This document shows positions 13,201 through 22,949 of a stretch of DNA of 64,000 nucleotides, in pieces; position 1 is the first letter of the stretch; each line of letters starts with the position of its first letter. The notes beneath the pieces were generated by a model. That model did no database searches, was not told the DNA's origin, and was given only the letters and a program-made list of their open reading frames with translations. The stretch covers positions 992,001-1,056,000 of the forward strand of contig JAUIRK010001051.1 in NCBI GenBank assembly GCA_030549495.1, written 5' to 3'. This DNA is from Nectonema munidae (taxonomy: Eukaryota; Nematomorpha; Nectonematoida; Nectonematidae). The translations under genes and the position numbers were made by a program.

Positions 13201-16200
13201 GTTCACGACTCCTTTATAAAAAACGCTGTTTCATCAAGGTTGAAAATGTTTTCTGGTTGATAACCTTCCAGGAGAATGGGAATTTTTTCTTTCCAGTCCT
13301 CAGTAACAGCTAAATTAACACTACCACTTTCACCGCTAATTACACTGAAGCATATTGAATGTCTTTTACGGAAACATTCAAGCCACCCGTTTGAGGCTTT
13401 AAAATTATCAATGCCCAAACTTATAGCACTAAAAAAGTATATAGTAGTCCAGAGCCTTTTTCTGTAAAATTGGGCCACTAATTGGAACATTTCTCTTACT
13501 CATGTCTTTGAACCATTCCAAAGTAAGGATGTTGACCTTTTCATTCGCATTTTCTTTGTTAAATCTTTTTCGTTCCAATGAAGTATTTTTTTCGAACTCT
13601 TTCGTTATTGCATCTTTGTTATTTATGATATTCTGAATTTGGGTTCTTCCTACTTTGAAAATTTGTGCTAACTTACGTGAGCTATAAGCCAGGCTGTTTG
13701 ATTTGTGAAGTCTCAGGACTTCCATTTTTTCAGATAAAGAAAGTGTCTTTCTTGAACAATTTACCATTTTGTTTTATGAAGTTTTAAAATAAACTTTTGA
13801 AATCTTTATAAAAACTTGGTTGGTAGCGAGCAAAACTTAGAATGTTTGTGAACACAATTGGAAATAAAAAGATTTCTGTTAAATTGCTGATAAGGGAAAC
13901 AAAGGGGGAATGCAACTAAATTATCATATGCGAGATATAATAGAACAGGAGGTCTCTACTTTCATTATCAAAGGAAAAACTGTTATCACCTAAGGCACTT
14001 TTATCTCAGTATATTGGTTTAGGCGAGTAATAGTCTATCGCAGGAAACGAATGCTTATTATCACTAGCATAGACTGATACTTAACTATTGTGTGTAATAA
14101 AAGTGACCGTTAAAACCACATTTTTCCTTGAAAATTGACCGCTGACCGTTATAGACGAGTGATCGTTCTTCAGAGGTTAAAATAACGTAAATATATAGGT
14201 GTTTAAACGGGGTTTTACAAAAATGACCGTTAAATACAGGTGACCGCTCTATACAGGTGACCGTTAGAACAGGTTTTACTGTATGCTAGGTTATGCATGT
14301 TAAATAAATTTTTAGTCTCTAAGTTAAAATAAAATTTATTTCTCACCAAGTATTCCTAGGATATCATAATTTTTTCCTCACATTAAAACCTTCTTTGTTC
14401 GAAACTTGAAATTAATTAATTTAGTGTAAAGAAAGTGTTGCTGAGACGTTATGAATATAATTTGCAGGATATAATAGGAAAATAAATAAAACTTTTGTTC
14501 AAACAAGTTGACAACTTATTCATTTTCGACCACTCTGGCCTTCTTCAAATAAACGTTAAATGAAGACGAGAAAAGAAAGAATGACGTATCACAAGTCATT
14601 CTCTCTTTTCTCGTGTTCATTTAACGTTTCGTTTATTTATCTGAAAAAGATCAGAGAGTGGCCGAAAATTAATAAAGTTTTCAACCTATGTTTTACTTAT
14701 TTTTATATTATTTATTTAGTGCTTATATGATTTATAGCTATATAGCTATATATGCTGAAGACATGTCTTCGATTAAGAAGAATGACTTATTCAGTAAGAT
14801 GCCTGAAAAATTTCTATAAATGAAAATAAAGTATAAGATCGCTTCTTCTTTTTGATCTAACTACAATATAACCTGATTTCATTGATTTTACAAATTAGTA
14901 GCGATCGTCTCATATTTTTGTATTCGATAAATTACGAATATTCATTCAAGTTTTCTGTTTTAAAAAGTTGGGCATTCTCCAATCATATCAATATATTTAT
15001 AAGATTGACGCAGATTTATTTTTATTGCCAAATGGAAAATAAATAAAAATAATGATTAATAAATATAGATTTTTGATTTCGTTATCACTCATTAGAAAAA
15101 ATGATAAAAATTAGAATTTGTTAAGGGGAGTTACAAATATATTTATAAATCTGCTTCTGAAGAGGAAGTCTGTCGGCGAAGCTAAGCAGGATTCAATTAT
15201 TCTTTTTAAATCACCTTCTTTAATTGGCTAAAATATTGGCTATAAAGATAATATAAGATATATTATCATTGGCTAATAATAATTGGATAACAAATGCAAA
15301 TCAATTTGGGAAGACGTATAAATATGTCTGTCATTCACAATCATATGAAATTTGGATATACGCGATTTTGTCTTGAGTATAATACAAAAGTTATATTCAC
15401 TAATCATTTTTTATGAGAGGTGCCAAAAGTTTTCACAATAACACAGGAAGCGCGTCAATTCTGCGTCAACGCCATTTTGACTTTACACAAAAATTTGGGC
15501 TAAAACAGTGATTTCAAGATAGTATACCCTATTTTATACGTGGAAAAGGCTGAGAAATGCTATGCAATCCTATAACACCGTCTTCCATGTTTATCCACTT
15601 TAGCGCTTATACAGCTTCGATTGAACGACCATTCCAAGTTATGTATAATCCGTACACGCAAACAATTGAAATACTCGACGACAAAGAAAGCATTGGAGTT
15701 TTGCTGAGGGAAATCAAATGTATCTCATTTTCTTTTTTTATATTTTCTTTCTGTCACAACTTCTTTCCAATCTGTTTTACTTCTTGGGGCGGCAAATATA
15801 AAGAAATCCATTGTTAGGAATGAAAAAAACTTTTGAAAATCACTCACTACAACCAGGCGTTGAACATGGCAGTTAGATTAATTAAGAGCGAAGGTGTGAC
15901 TAAATCTTTTGCCTTGATGCGTGACTGTATTCTCTGCACTAGAATGGGGGCCCTTATGGATGTCGAATTTTACTGCAGACTTTATCGAACAGAGCATAAC
16001 ATTTTCATCAGTACTTGTCTTTGTTCCATTCAAAGGGGTATAGGTAGGCAGTGCTGGAGTAAGGCTGTCCTGACAATAAAACATCTTTTGATAGATGGCC
16101 AGAAAATACAGATATTTTGGGTTCACTGATTAAGTTAAGTTAAAATTTACACTGCTATTAACTGCACAAAATTTATTAATTTAATTTTAGATTATTATCC

Positions 16201-17337
16201 AACTTAAATGTAAAAAAAATAGTTAAAAATCGCTCCAAAATTTGGGAATTATTGACTTTTTATACTAAATAAATTTATCTCAAAATTAGAAAACATCTAA
16301 AAATTAAAATTTTACATAAAAATATAATTAGCTATCTATCATTATTTTTGGAAAAAAAATTAAGAAAATTAGTATATTTTTATTGAAATCTGAATTGATA
16401 CAAAAAATTTTCAATTTTTAAGGCAAATTGTAAATTGATTGTATAAGATAACTAAAATATAAATTAGTTTATGAGAAGTAAGGTAACATTTACTATTTCT
16501 TCCACAATTTGTTTGTGTGATCATTTGGATTCTGCATAATTTCGGACGGTAGATACTCCGTATTATTTTTAAAGATAATTCGGTCTTGAATAAATTTTCT
16601 AAACACTTTTGTAGCTTAAAGCATTTTGAAGTATGTCTAGATGTTTTATGTGTCAAATGTATAATACAAATAAATAGCAAAGTTTGTTCAAGAATGTCAA
16701 AAAGTGTATATGTGATGTATGTATGCATGTATGTACGATTGCGCTAACACTAAACCTAATCCTAGCACTAACACTAACTAATACTAGCACCAATTCTGAT
16801 TCTACATTAACCCCAGACAATATTTCCAAAATGTATACATTAAGACTTATTTAGAAGTTGTTTGAGCACTCATCGAGTATTAGGCAAATTGAGAAATAAA
16901 TTTCAATAGTAAAAATCAGTTGTAGAGTGACCAGTGGTGTAAAAATATTTTCCATCGTCCATACGGAGCCGATAGAAAACAGAGGCTAAATCTTAAAGAA
17001 GGGTAAATGTTAGAAATGCAGTCAACTTTTTTAAATTCCCTAAGGTTGGAGAAACATCATCGATACTAATTTTGACAAGAAAAAAAGTATATGGTAGTTC
17101 CTACTCTAAATATACATTTTTGGACATACATATATATCTCCTCTCTATGTTGTTTTTTAATGATAAAATTTTTTTTGTATATCTTCTACCAAATTGCGAG
17201 AACTTTGGAGTTTATAAATGAATGAATCGAGTGAAAAACATTTTGCGTTATTATTCCTTTATTAAAAATCTTTCAATCAATTTCCAGGGGAAGTTGAAGA
17301 ACTAGAAAAAGCATTTTTCAAGACGATTTGGACGTAG
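1070..17337 (+). CDS. PAH: Phenylalanine-4-hydroxylase gene, 5' end outside window
   Basis: Eleven GT-AG exons join in phase: 1070-1244, 1853-1947, 2506-2573, 2666-2716, 4342-4487, 6576-6711, 7822-7948, 9971-10066, 11887-12020, 15604-15719, 17288-17337. They give 397 residues plus a TAG stop. The family is an iron- and tetrahydrobiopterin-dependent monooxygenase that converts phenylalanine to tyrosine in the cytosol. Seen in order: end of the ACT regulatory domain (HIESRPS), the entry motif [34 protein letters not shown], the metal motif HELLGHVP, the metal-ligand Glu in [23 protein letters not shown] and NPYTQ. PAH is preferred over tryptophan or tyrosine hydroxylase because of [25 protein letters not shown] and LLSSFGELQ, though [11 protein letters not shown] resembles tryptophan hydroxylase. 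The C-terminal tail after DDKES is diverged. The exon or exons with the start codon and the first half of the ACT domain were not found in 1-1069 and should lie upstream. All key catalytic residues are present, so the gene looks functional. Confidence 0.93.
1853..1947 (+). CDS. PAH: PAH exon b: start of catalytic domain
   Basis: The acceptor follows a run of T, and the donor is GTAAGC. It encodes [13 protein letters not shown] through GEELEADHP, the linker and first helices of the catalytic domain, and ends in phase 0. Confidence 0.93.
2506..2573 (+). CDS. PAH: PAH exon c
   Basis: Encodes [18 protein letters not shown] and GYV, matching the GFKD-YR-RR segment of the family. It ends with two bases of a Gln codon before GTAAGG. 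Confidence 0.92.
2666..2716 (+). CDS. PAH: PAH exon d
   Basis: Completes Gln and encodes [16 protein letters not shown] plus two bases of Trp. It matches the PIPRVEY-EEE-TW segment of the family. Only 51 bases long, it is separated from exon c by a 92-bp intron. Confidence 0.9.
3247..3480. repeat. Inverted-repeat (MITE-like) element in PAH intron
   Basis: TAACCCATTTAAGGCCAA near 3270 is mirrored by TTGGCCGTAAATGGGTTA near 3388, and outer AAATTCGTC by GACGAATTT. No target duplication could be fixed. Confidence 0.4.
4342..4487 (+). CDS. PAH: PAH exon e: THACREFN segment
   Basis: Encodes [24 protein letters not shown] and [12 protein letters not shown], a strongly conserved block around the pterin-binding side of the active site. 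It ends with one base of Gly before GTATCA. Confidence 0.95.
5085..5215 (+). repeat. Dispersed repeat, copy 1
   Basis: Shares a long stretch (AGAAAGGATCCC then TTTTAATTGAAATTGGC and TTTACACCTGTTTTATAAAT) with 9550-9665. Both copies lie in PAH introns. Type unknown. Confidence 0.6.
5588..5730 (+). mobile_element. tRNA-derived SINE-like sequence
   Basis: Contains a polymerase III B-box-like GGGGTTCGATCCCC preceded at tRNA-like spacing by a possible A box (TGGGTGTTAGGGTG). The tail is A-rich. It does not read as an intact tRNA gene. Confidence 0.45.
6576..6711 (+). CDS. PAH: PAH exon f: pterin-binding and active-site entry
   Basis: Encodes [35 protein letters not shown] and PLYTPEP. These are family hallmarks just before the metal site. 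The acceptor is GATAG and the donor GTAAGT. Confidence 0.96.
7592..7739 (+). mobile_element. tRNA-derived SINE, copy 1
   Basis: The head has TTGGTTAGATACTGG (A-box-like) and GGGTTCGATCCC (B box). The body reads ATATAAGCGGCGCAATTGTG then CGATGAAAATACCC and ACGGTACC. It is nearly the same as 20818-20963 and the reverse strand of 59113-59251. Confidence 0.8.
7822..7948 (+). CDS. PAH: PAH exon g: HELLGH iron site
   Basis: Encodes [18 protein letters not shown] then [15 protein letters not shown]. The two His of HELLGH are the iron ligands in this family. It ends in phase 0 before GTATAT. Confidence 0.97.
8380..8815 (+). repeat. Degenerate GATTCT/GATTTT repeats
   Basis: Two clusters (8380-8480 and 8700-8815) of imperfect GATTCTGATT-type hexamers separated by non-repeat sequence. 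They lie in a PAH intron. Confidence 0.6.
9550..9665 (+). repeat. Dispersed repeat, copy 2
   Basis: Partner of 5085-5215, with small indels. Same orientation. Confidence 0.6.
9971..10066 (+). CDS. PAH: PAH exon h: third iron ligand
   Basis: Exactly 32 codons, phase 0 on both sides. It encodes [20 protein letters not shown] and [12 protein letters not shown]. The Glu of TVEFGL is the third iron ligand of the family. Confidence 0.97.
11887..12020 (+). CDS. PAH: PAH exon i
   Basis: Encodes [37 protein letters not shown] and DKI. It aligns with the YCLSEKP and FQPLYYVAESF segments of the family. It ends with AG before GTTGAT, and a Ser codon is completed in the next exon. Confidence 0.93.
12411..14283 (-). 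mobile_element. pogo/Tigger DNA transposon, decayed, 1.87 kb
   Basis: Terminal inverted repeats CAGTAAAACCT....AACGGTCA and their complement TGACCGTTAGAACAGGTTTT ACTG sit inside a TA duplication at each end (12411 and 14282). Several TGACCGTTA subterminal motifs recur inside both ends. It encodes the broken transposase described separately. It is inserted in the PAH intron between exons i and j. Confidence 0.9.
12775..13767 (-). pseudogene. Tigger/pogo transposase pseudogene
   Basis: Three frames follow each other on the minus strand. 13767-13429 is an HTH DNA-binding region ([20 protein letters not shown]). 13490-13203 is a CENP-B-type second HTH plus [11 protein letters not shown], with the first catalytic Asp. 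13206-12775 is the rest of the DDE domain with [20 protein letters not shown] and [17 protein letters not shown]-type motifs. Frameshifts lie near 13435 and 13205. The second catalytic Asp of the family motif LxLDNAPSHP is Asn here (ILNNAPSHP). Confidence 0.88.
14505..14690. mobile_element. Hairpin MITE in PAH intron
   Basis: Two arms of about 80 bp around a short loop near 14590. Left AAACGTTAAATGAAGACGAG and AAAGAAAGAATGAC mirror right GTCATTCTCTCTTT and CTCGTGTTCATTTAACGTTT. Outer CGACCACTCT mirrors AGAGTGGCCG. No coding. Confidence 0.65.
15604..15719 (+). CDS. PAH: PAH exon j: NPYTQ segment
   Basis: Encodes [20 protein letters not shown] then IEILDDKES and LLREIK. RPF-V-YNPYTQ is the conserved end of the catalytic domain. 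One T is left over before GTATCT. Confidence 0.94.
15840..16130. other. GC-richer unexplained insert in last PAH intron
   Basis: About 290 bp with noticeably higher GC than its surroundings, open on both strands in one frame each (98 and 82 codons). I recognise neither translation. It is more likely a repeat fragment than a gene. Confidence 0.3.
16741..16800 (+). repeat. Short degenerate CTAACA/CTAGCA repeat
   Basis: About 60 bp of imperfect CACTAACACTAAC-type units. Too short and irregular to be a telomeric tract. Confidence 0.4.
17288..17337 (+). CDS. PAH: PAH terminal exon: tetramerisation helix
   Basis: The acceptor TTTCCAG keeps the frame and gives [16 protein letters not shown] then TAG. 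A helical, acidic and heptad-like tail is expected for the tetramerisation helix, but the sequence itself is not conserved with vertebrates. An AATAAA lies near 17516. Confidence 0.8.
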
Positions 17338-17790
17338 AGAGGAGTTGATGCAAGAATGGAGAAGAACTGTTCTTATCGCTGCTAAAATATTTTATTTTCA
17401 CATCAAATAATTTTTATGTTTTCGAAACGATCAAATTTTCTATTTTTTTCTCTCTCAAAAATATTCACTTCTTTAAAATGAACTTTATTGTTTATGATCA
17501 TTTCAATTATATCAATAAAATATCAAGTATCAAGCTTTGAATAACTTTCACAGACCCATTTTTTAATATCACAGTTAAGACCAAATACAACGATTTGAAT
17601 TTTTTTATGACAAAAAGATTCAACTGCTCCTTAGCAAATTTTCTTAAAATTTCTGTTATAACGAATAAAAAATAATTAAATATCACGTTAAGTGTTATTA
17701 TTAAGTTTTGGTAAAAGTGGAGTAGATTTGAAGACTGAAGAGTGATTTCTTACACTTAATCAGTTCCGCAGATGACCTAATAATGGAAAC

Positions 17791-18454
17791 ATGGAGTTCC
17801 AGGACCCGTTAGAGTTTGGTTACAATTCGCTATGGGACATTTTGTCGCTTTCTTTTATTTGTTACTGATTAGTGATTATACTAATTATACTAATTTAAAT
17901 AACTACGCTAAACTTAAAAGTTTGTAATTTTTATAACTATGAAGCTAACTAGCGGACTAACTTGTGAATAAAGTAACTTACTAGTCAATTTACAGGTTTT
18001 GACTTTTTACCAAAATAATTTGAAATGAAGTGCAATCTTCTAAACCTAAAACTCTCCTAATTCTTTAAGTTTTTAAAACAAATGAAAAGAATCTTGAAAT
18101 TTCAGAAGATGAATTGAGCATCGCACTTCATAACGAATGGCTCCAAAAAGAATTTCAAAAAGTAGAAAAAAACCAAAAATTGATTGATCTCCAGATGGAA
18201 ATCACTTTTTCATGTCGAAGGAATAAACTGGTTAATGAAAATGTTAAACTTACTCTGTTTTTAAAGGAGTATTCTTCTTTAAAGTGTTCTAGTCAAGTAG
18301 GTTTTCTGATAACTTGAATTAAATTTTCTTTTTCAATACTTTTGTGTAGTTTATTAGAAAATTTCAAAGGCTTGGTCCTGATACTGATGAGATTGTGGAA
18401 ACATCCTTAGAGCAAGGCATGAAAAGGCATCGAAAAGCAAGAGCATGTCTTTGA
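17791..18454 (+). CDS. Small coiled-coil protein, three exons, unrecognised
   Basis: Exons 17791-17818, 18106-18296 and 18350-18454 join in phase (1 base left over, then phase 0) to give 107 residues. The protein begins MEFQDPLEFEDELS, continues with a charged helical stretch (EWLQKEFQKVEKNQKLIDL, then NKLVNENVKLTLFLKEY) that looks like a coiled coil, and ends with a basic segment (GMKRHRKARACL). The two later exons are well supported by splice signals (TTTCAG, GTAGGT, GTGTAG) and open frame. The 28-base first exon is chosen because its phase fits and it supplies an ATG, and its donor GTTACA is weak. I do not recognise the family. It starts 453 bp after the PAH stop on the same strand. It has no signal peptide or membrane segment. 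Confidence 0.6.
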
Positions 18455-19513
18455 AATTAAAGCTAGTATTAAGACGCATTCACTTATAAGAAATTATAAA
18501 TGACGAAACAAACAGTGCAGAGATTGAGAGTAAGCGAGACAAACTTACGATTTTCCTCTTTTTCATTTGTTCTACTTTTAAGGGCTGTAGTTAATACAAA
18601 CTGTGCTTCTTATCTTGGACAATTCAAAAGAAAATGTAAAAGATATAAAAGATGTCTTACATAAGTGTTGAAAAAGGCTTTGCAATTAATGTATCTAAAC
18701 CCTAAACCTAAGCATAACTCTTCGAGAGCAATCATATATTTCCAATACTTATTTTTCTCTTCAGGTTCAGTTTTTTGCGAAAATAAGAATAACACAAAAA
18801 TTTCATGATATACATCCACTCATGCATCTGATTTGAGCAGTACAAAGCTGTCTTATTTTATTCGTGCTTTGACAAATATAACGACTTTCCTTAGCATAGC
18901 GAATTGAACGATGAATGACATATGGGTTTCCGTCTACTGGCGCAATGAAGATATCCTCTTAATTTTAATAGGCGTATGACTGCGCCCAAAAAGTCTTAAC
19001 TAAAGTGCCAACGCTTCAAAATTGTAATGTTAGAGTACGCGGAGCACACCTACCCCACCTTGAATATACGCCACTGATTTTCTTATAATAAAAATTTAAC
19101 TCTTTAAAAATGTCTCTAAACGCTGAAAAAATTACCAAAATTTGAATAAAAAATTCGCATTGTAATCTACCGAATGAATCCATTTCCCAAAATGCCGATA
19201 AAAACATCAAAGTAATTTATTATCGTAATATTAAAATCAGGAAAATAAATAAAAGTCAAGGACGTAACTTATCGGGAAATGGGAATCTCTGAAGCATTTT
19301 GAGTAACCCTACGGTTCCGAGGAGTCACAGTTGAGAAACGTTCTAGTATAGAATAAAAACAATTGTGTACCTTCACAGGTATGACTATTCGTGAAGTCCA
19401 ACCTGCAATCTCCACATTTCTTGATTTTGAGTTTCATTATTGCGGATATGTTGTAAGATATATCCTCATCTTCGATCGATGGTATATAAAGTATTGAGTT
19501 ATTTTATATATAG
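18455..19513. other. No gene recognised
   Basis: AT-rich intergenic sequence. I saw no coding exon, RNA gene or element ends that I could defend. Confidence 0.4.
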
Positions 19514-20049
19514 CAGAGGTCGGCAATCCATATAACGCTGGCTAAGTTCGGCACGCCGTTCAAATCACAATGGCACACACATATTTATTAGATAAAAAGT
19601 AAACCTACATTTCGGTTAAAACCAATTTTCAAGATGAGACATCATAATAATCAAAACTTACATCACGGCATGTTTTTATTACATTACAAAAAAAATACTA
19701 CTCTAAACAAAGACACGCATAAAGAAGGATCATCTATTATAAGTAGTCTCCTTTTAAATTGATCTAATTTTGCAGGAAATTTTATATTAAGGTAGAAAGA
19801 AAAAGTGGTAGTGGCATGGGTTTTCAAAACCAGAAAGCAAATTTAATCTAACAATCTAAATAAGTTACTTTTGAAATGAAAGTACATTTATTTGCAATCA
19901 TTTTGCATTATTAAGGATTAATAAAATAAAGTTTTGTTGTAACGAGCTTCAAAAGTTCATACTATAAAATTGGTATTGAGAGGATGGCACGCGCAGGGCT
20001 TCTGATAGATACGTTTGGGCCATCGTTATCGAAAGGTTGCCGACGCCTG
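19514..20049. mobile_element. Non-autonomous hAT element, 536 bp
   Basis: Left end CAGAGGTCGGCAA and right end TTGCCGACGCCTG are inverted repeats. The flanks are both TATATA-rich, so an exact 8-bp duplication cannot be fixed. The interior is non-coding. Confidence 0.6.
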
Positions 20050-20817
20050 CTATATATGGCCAAATAATATGAAATTAAGATTAAACTGCCCAAGTGTCGT
20101 GAAGTAAGATGTTGCCAAATGATGAAAAATATAATATCCATACAATTTTTAGACAAAATCAAATAAGATTGCGCTGTTAATGTGATGAGATCAAATTTAG
20201 AGAGACGTATAAGCACTCTAATTCAAGGTTATCTAAAAATAACTTTGAAGCAAATTAAAGATTAAAAAAATTGATTTAGTCAAAAACTAAAGAAAAATTT
20301 TTTGCATCCAAACAAATTACATCAAAATATCTAAAAAATATCAAAGTTTCAAGTTTTTTAGTTTTCAACGTAGGTAAAAGATTTCGGCCAAAAACCAAGA
20401 TTTATTCAATAACAAAAATCTTATTTTATCAAGTTCCAAAAGAGTTTAATATAAAAAAGTGAAAATAAAATATGATTTATACAAAATATTGAAATTTCAA
20501 ATTTTTTAGTTCTCAAAATAAATATGAGATTTCATCGACAACAAAAACAAAATGATCTCTTACAATACTTTGAAACGGGTATTCGAAAAACTAAGTTAAC
20601 AGTAAAAATCTTCCTAGTCAATATGCTTAGAAAAATATATTCTTTTTAGTAAACTTATAAAAATTACCGATACAAAATTTATCACAAATATTATAATTTG
20701 AATTATAGATATATATTTTATGTTTTGAATTATAACATTATCATTTTCTACTTTATAAAAGCAAAAGAAGATATGTTTTTCATTTATTTTCTTCAGCTTA
20801 GTAGATTAGAAAAAACA
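20050..20817. other. AT-rich, nothing recognised
   Basis: Low-complexity A/T-rich sequence without open frames or repeat borders that I can support. Confidence 0.4.
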
Positions 20818-20963
20818 GGGGCGTGAGTATGGTTGGTTAGATGCCGGATTCTATAACTCAAAGTCTTGGGTTCGATCCTACATCAAGCTTACTTTCCTCA
20901 TAGTTTGATATAAGCGGCGCAATTGTGCCTTTTCGATGAAAACACCCTACGGTACCATTACCA
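20818..20963 (+). mobile_element. tRNA-derived SINE, copy 2
   Basis: Same head (GGTTGGTTAGATGCC, GGGTTCGATCC) and body (ATATAAGCGGCGCAATTGTG, CGATGAAAACACCC, ACGGTACC) as 7592-7739. Confidence 0.8.
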
Positions 20964-20989
20964 TATTAAAAACATTTAAACAAATAAAA

Positions 20990-21290
20990 ATCTGTCAAAA
21001 GTTACAACTTTAAATGTAAATCTTTTTGTTGATACAGTATGAGATTTAACTCATAACGCTTCCAGATTGCATTAAAATTTACAATTGTATAATTAGCTCT
21101 ACATTCATTATTAGAAACCAAATATTTGACAATAAAAAAACAAATTTTTACTTTGTCTAAAGTTTTGACTATTGCCTCTTCCTTATTCCTTATAGGAGTT
21201 GGTATATGTTCATTAATACGTCCATGCAATCTTTTAGATGTCCTTGCCACATAAGATACAGGGGATCTACAATTATAACATTAATTTTTT
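20990..21290 (-). mobile_element. Penelope-like element fragment (GIY-YIG endonuclease)
   Basis: The minus-strand reading SPVSYVARTSKRLHGRINEH followed later by NNECRANYTIVNF and ending YQQKDLHLKL resembles the GIY-YIG endonuclease domain at the C-terminus of Penelope-like retroelements (Y-V-G-R-T-x-R-L--R--EH). The expected Gly after YV is Ala, and the middle is degraded. No reverse transcriptase was found beside it. Confidence 0.55.
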
Positions 21291-21659
21291 CAAATGCCTA
21301 AAATTTTTCTTTTACTCCTTTTGGGAACATTCACTATAAGACGAAATATAGTTAGGAAAATATAGGCGTTTATTTTTTATTTATTCATTTAGAAAGAAAG
21401 AAAAAAAGCCAAAGATCATGTAAGAAAAATAAAAAAAAACAAAGATTGGTTATTGCCTCTGAATTTTATTTCTGAACTGAGTAATTTAAAATAAGGGTTT
21501 GAAAATGTTTAGTAGTGTAATCAAAAATTTTATATGATAAATTGACTATCAAAACGAGGACCCATCGAGAGACATACATGTACGAGCATATAAACAAAGA
21601 TTCAAAAGTAGGCAAAGTGCTATATGCTAGGTTATGTTATTCAGAGAATGTATATTAAT

Positions 21660-22290
21660 AATTGTTTTAGTTTAGAAACTACATTTTTCCTTTAAATCAA
21701 TTGCCCCCCTGATCCATAGCTGAAGGATTGACGTCGTATTTTTGGGGAGATAAACAACTTTCACATTTGGATGTAGGTCTCCAATATGTGGAGAGGGGGC
21801 GGTGGACCGGAGCATTATCAAGAAGAAGCAGGATCTTGAATGGGATGCCTTTTTAAGGCAATATTGTTTGGCTTCAGGCATGAAACAATTGAAAACCCAG
21901 TCGTCGAATAGAGCTTGAGTCACACACGCCTTTGAATTTGAGCTTATATCCTGCAACATTTCCACCTAAAAGTAATGCCCATCTGTCTTTAAATGCCTTA
22001 ATGCCGGGCATGCGTTTGGCTTCTTTATAAGGTATGTTCTTTCTGGCATTTTTTTTAGAAAAAGTTCCTCTCGTCTACATTGAAAATTTGTTCTGGAAGA
22101 TAGCCTCCTTCTTGGATTATCTTGTCCAATTCTTCAATAAATTCCACGATCATGCAAATTGAGTCTAGTTTGACATCGTTGAAACCATCATTTGTTTGCT
22201 GTGAAAGTTTCAGTGCATCCTTCACCCTCACGTGTCTTAAGGGTTTTTCATGAAAATAGGTGCTAGCTGGACTTTTGAACTTTAAAAACG
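21660..22290 (-). pseudogene. Second Tigger-type transposase remnant
   Basis: Minus-strand 21965-21672 reads VTQALFDDWVFNCFMPEAK, then HPNVKVVYLPKNTTSILQ, typical of Tigger-class DDE transposases. Further right, 22150-22050 reads PEQIFNVDE, the first catalytic Asp. Several frameshifts and stops are present. It belongs to a different lineage from the 12.4-14.3 kb copy. Confidence 0.75.
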
Positions 22291-22320
22291 TAAACAGAAA
22301 CTTGAAGAAACTTCAGTAAC

Positions 22321-22900
22321 TTGAAGATGGGGACTTCTAATTTAAGAAAAAGTGGAAACATCTATAGTACAAAAAAAAGTAGTAAAACATCTATAGGAAA
22401 ATCCATCACTTTTGAACCCCAACCAAGTCCTGAAATTTTTTTTGTAATAATAGTGTATTACACAAAATTAAAAAATAACGAATCTTATATAAGACGTATC
22501 TCATGGTTAGAGTCATGAGATTTTAAATCAAAAATTATTTTTCTGTGGGAGTATGTTGGATCCAATTCTAAAACTTTTTCTCTTCATGGTAACCAAAAAA
22601 CAGTTCACATTATTATGTTAGAACTAAAGATGATGTGAAAAACTGTCTTATTTCAAAACTTTCAAAGGAAAACTCATGTAAAGAAATATACTCAGAAATT
22701 TTATTGTCAAAAAAATGAGCATCCACGGGATTCAAAATATATTTGAAAGAGCTTTCTATGAACCAAGATGGTTTTGCCAAGATAATTTGTTACTTAAATA
22801 ATCAAATAAAACACATGATTAAATGTGTAATAGGCCAAAATAATATCATGGGTATAGACAGGACTTTTAATTTAGGTCCTTGCCACTTAAACTTACTTAA
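22321..22900 (+). pseudogene. Decayed transposase-like fragment
   Basis: The plus-strand piece ending IMGIDRTFNLGPC resembles a GIDRTFNLG motif that I associate with poorly characterised transposase-like proteins in animal genomes. Upstream pieces are frameshifted. The assignment is tentative. Confidence 0.35.
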
Positions 22901-22949
22901 CTTTACTCACCTGTACAAATTACATTGATAAAAGTATTATAAAAAAGCA

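Noticed and set aside
16741-16800. Possible interstitial telomeric repeat
   Set aside because: Units vary (CTAACA, CTAGCA, CTAATC) and the tract is about 60 bp. No consistent telomeric unit.
19379-19455. Possible short exon reading GMTIREVQPAISTFLDF between TTCACAG and GTAAGA
   Set aside because: Splice-like borders, but no neighbouring exon and no family recognised. It is too short to support alone.
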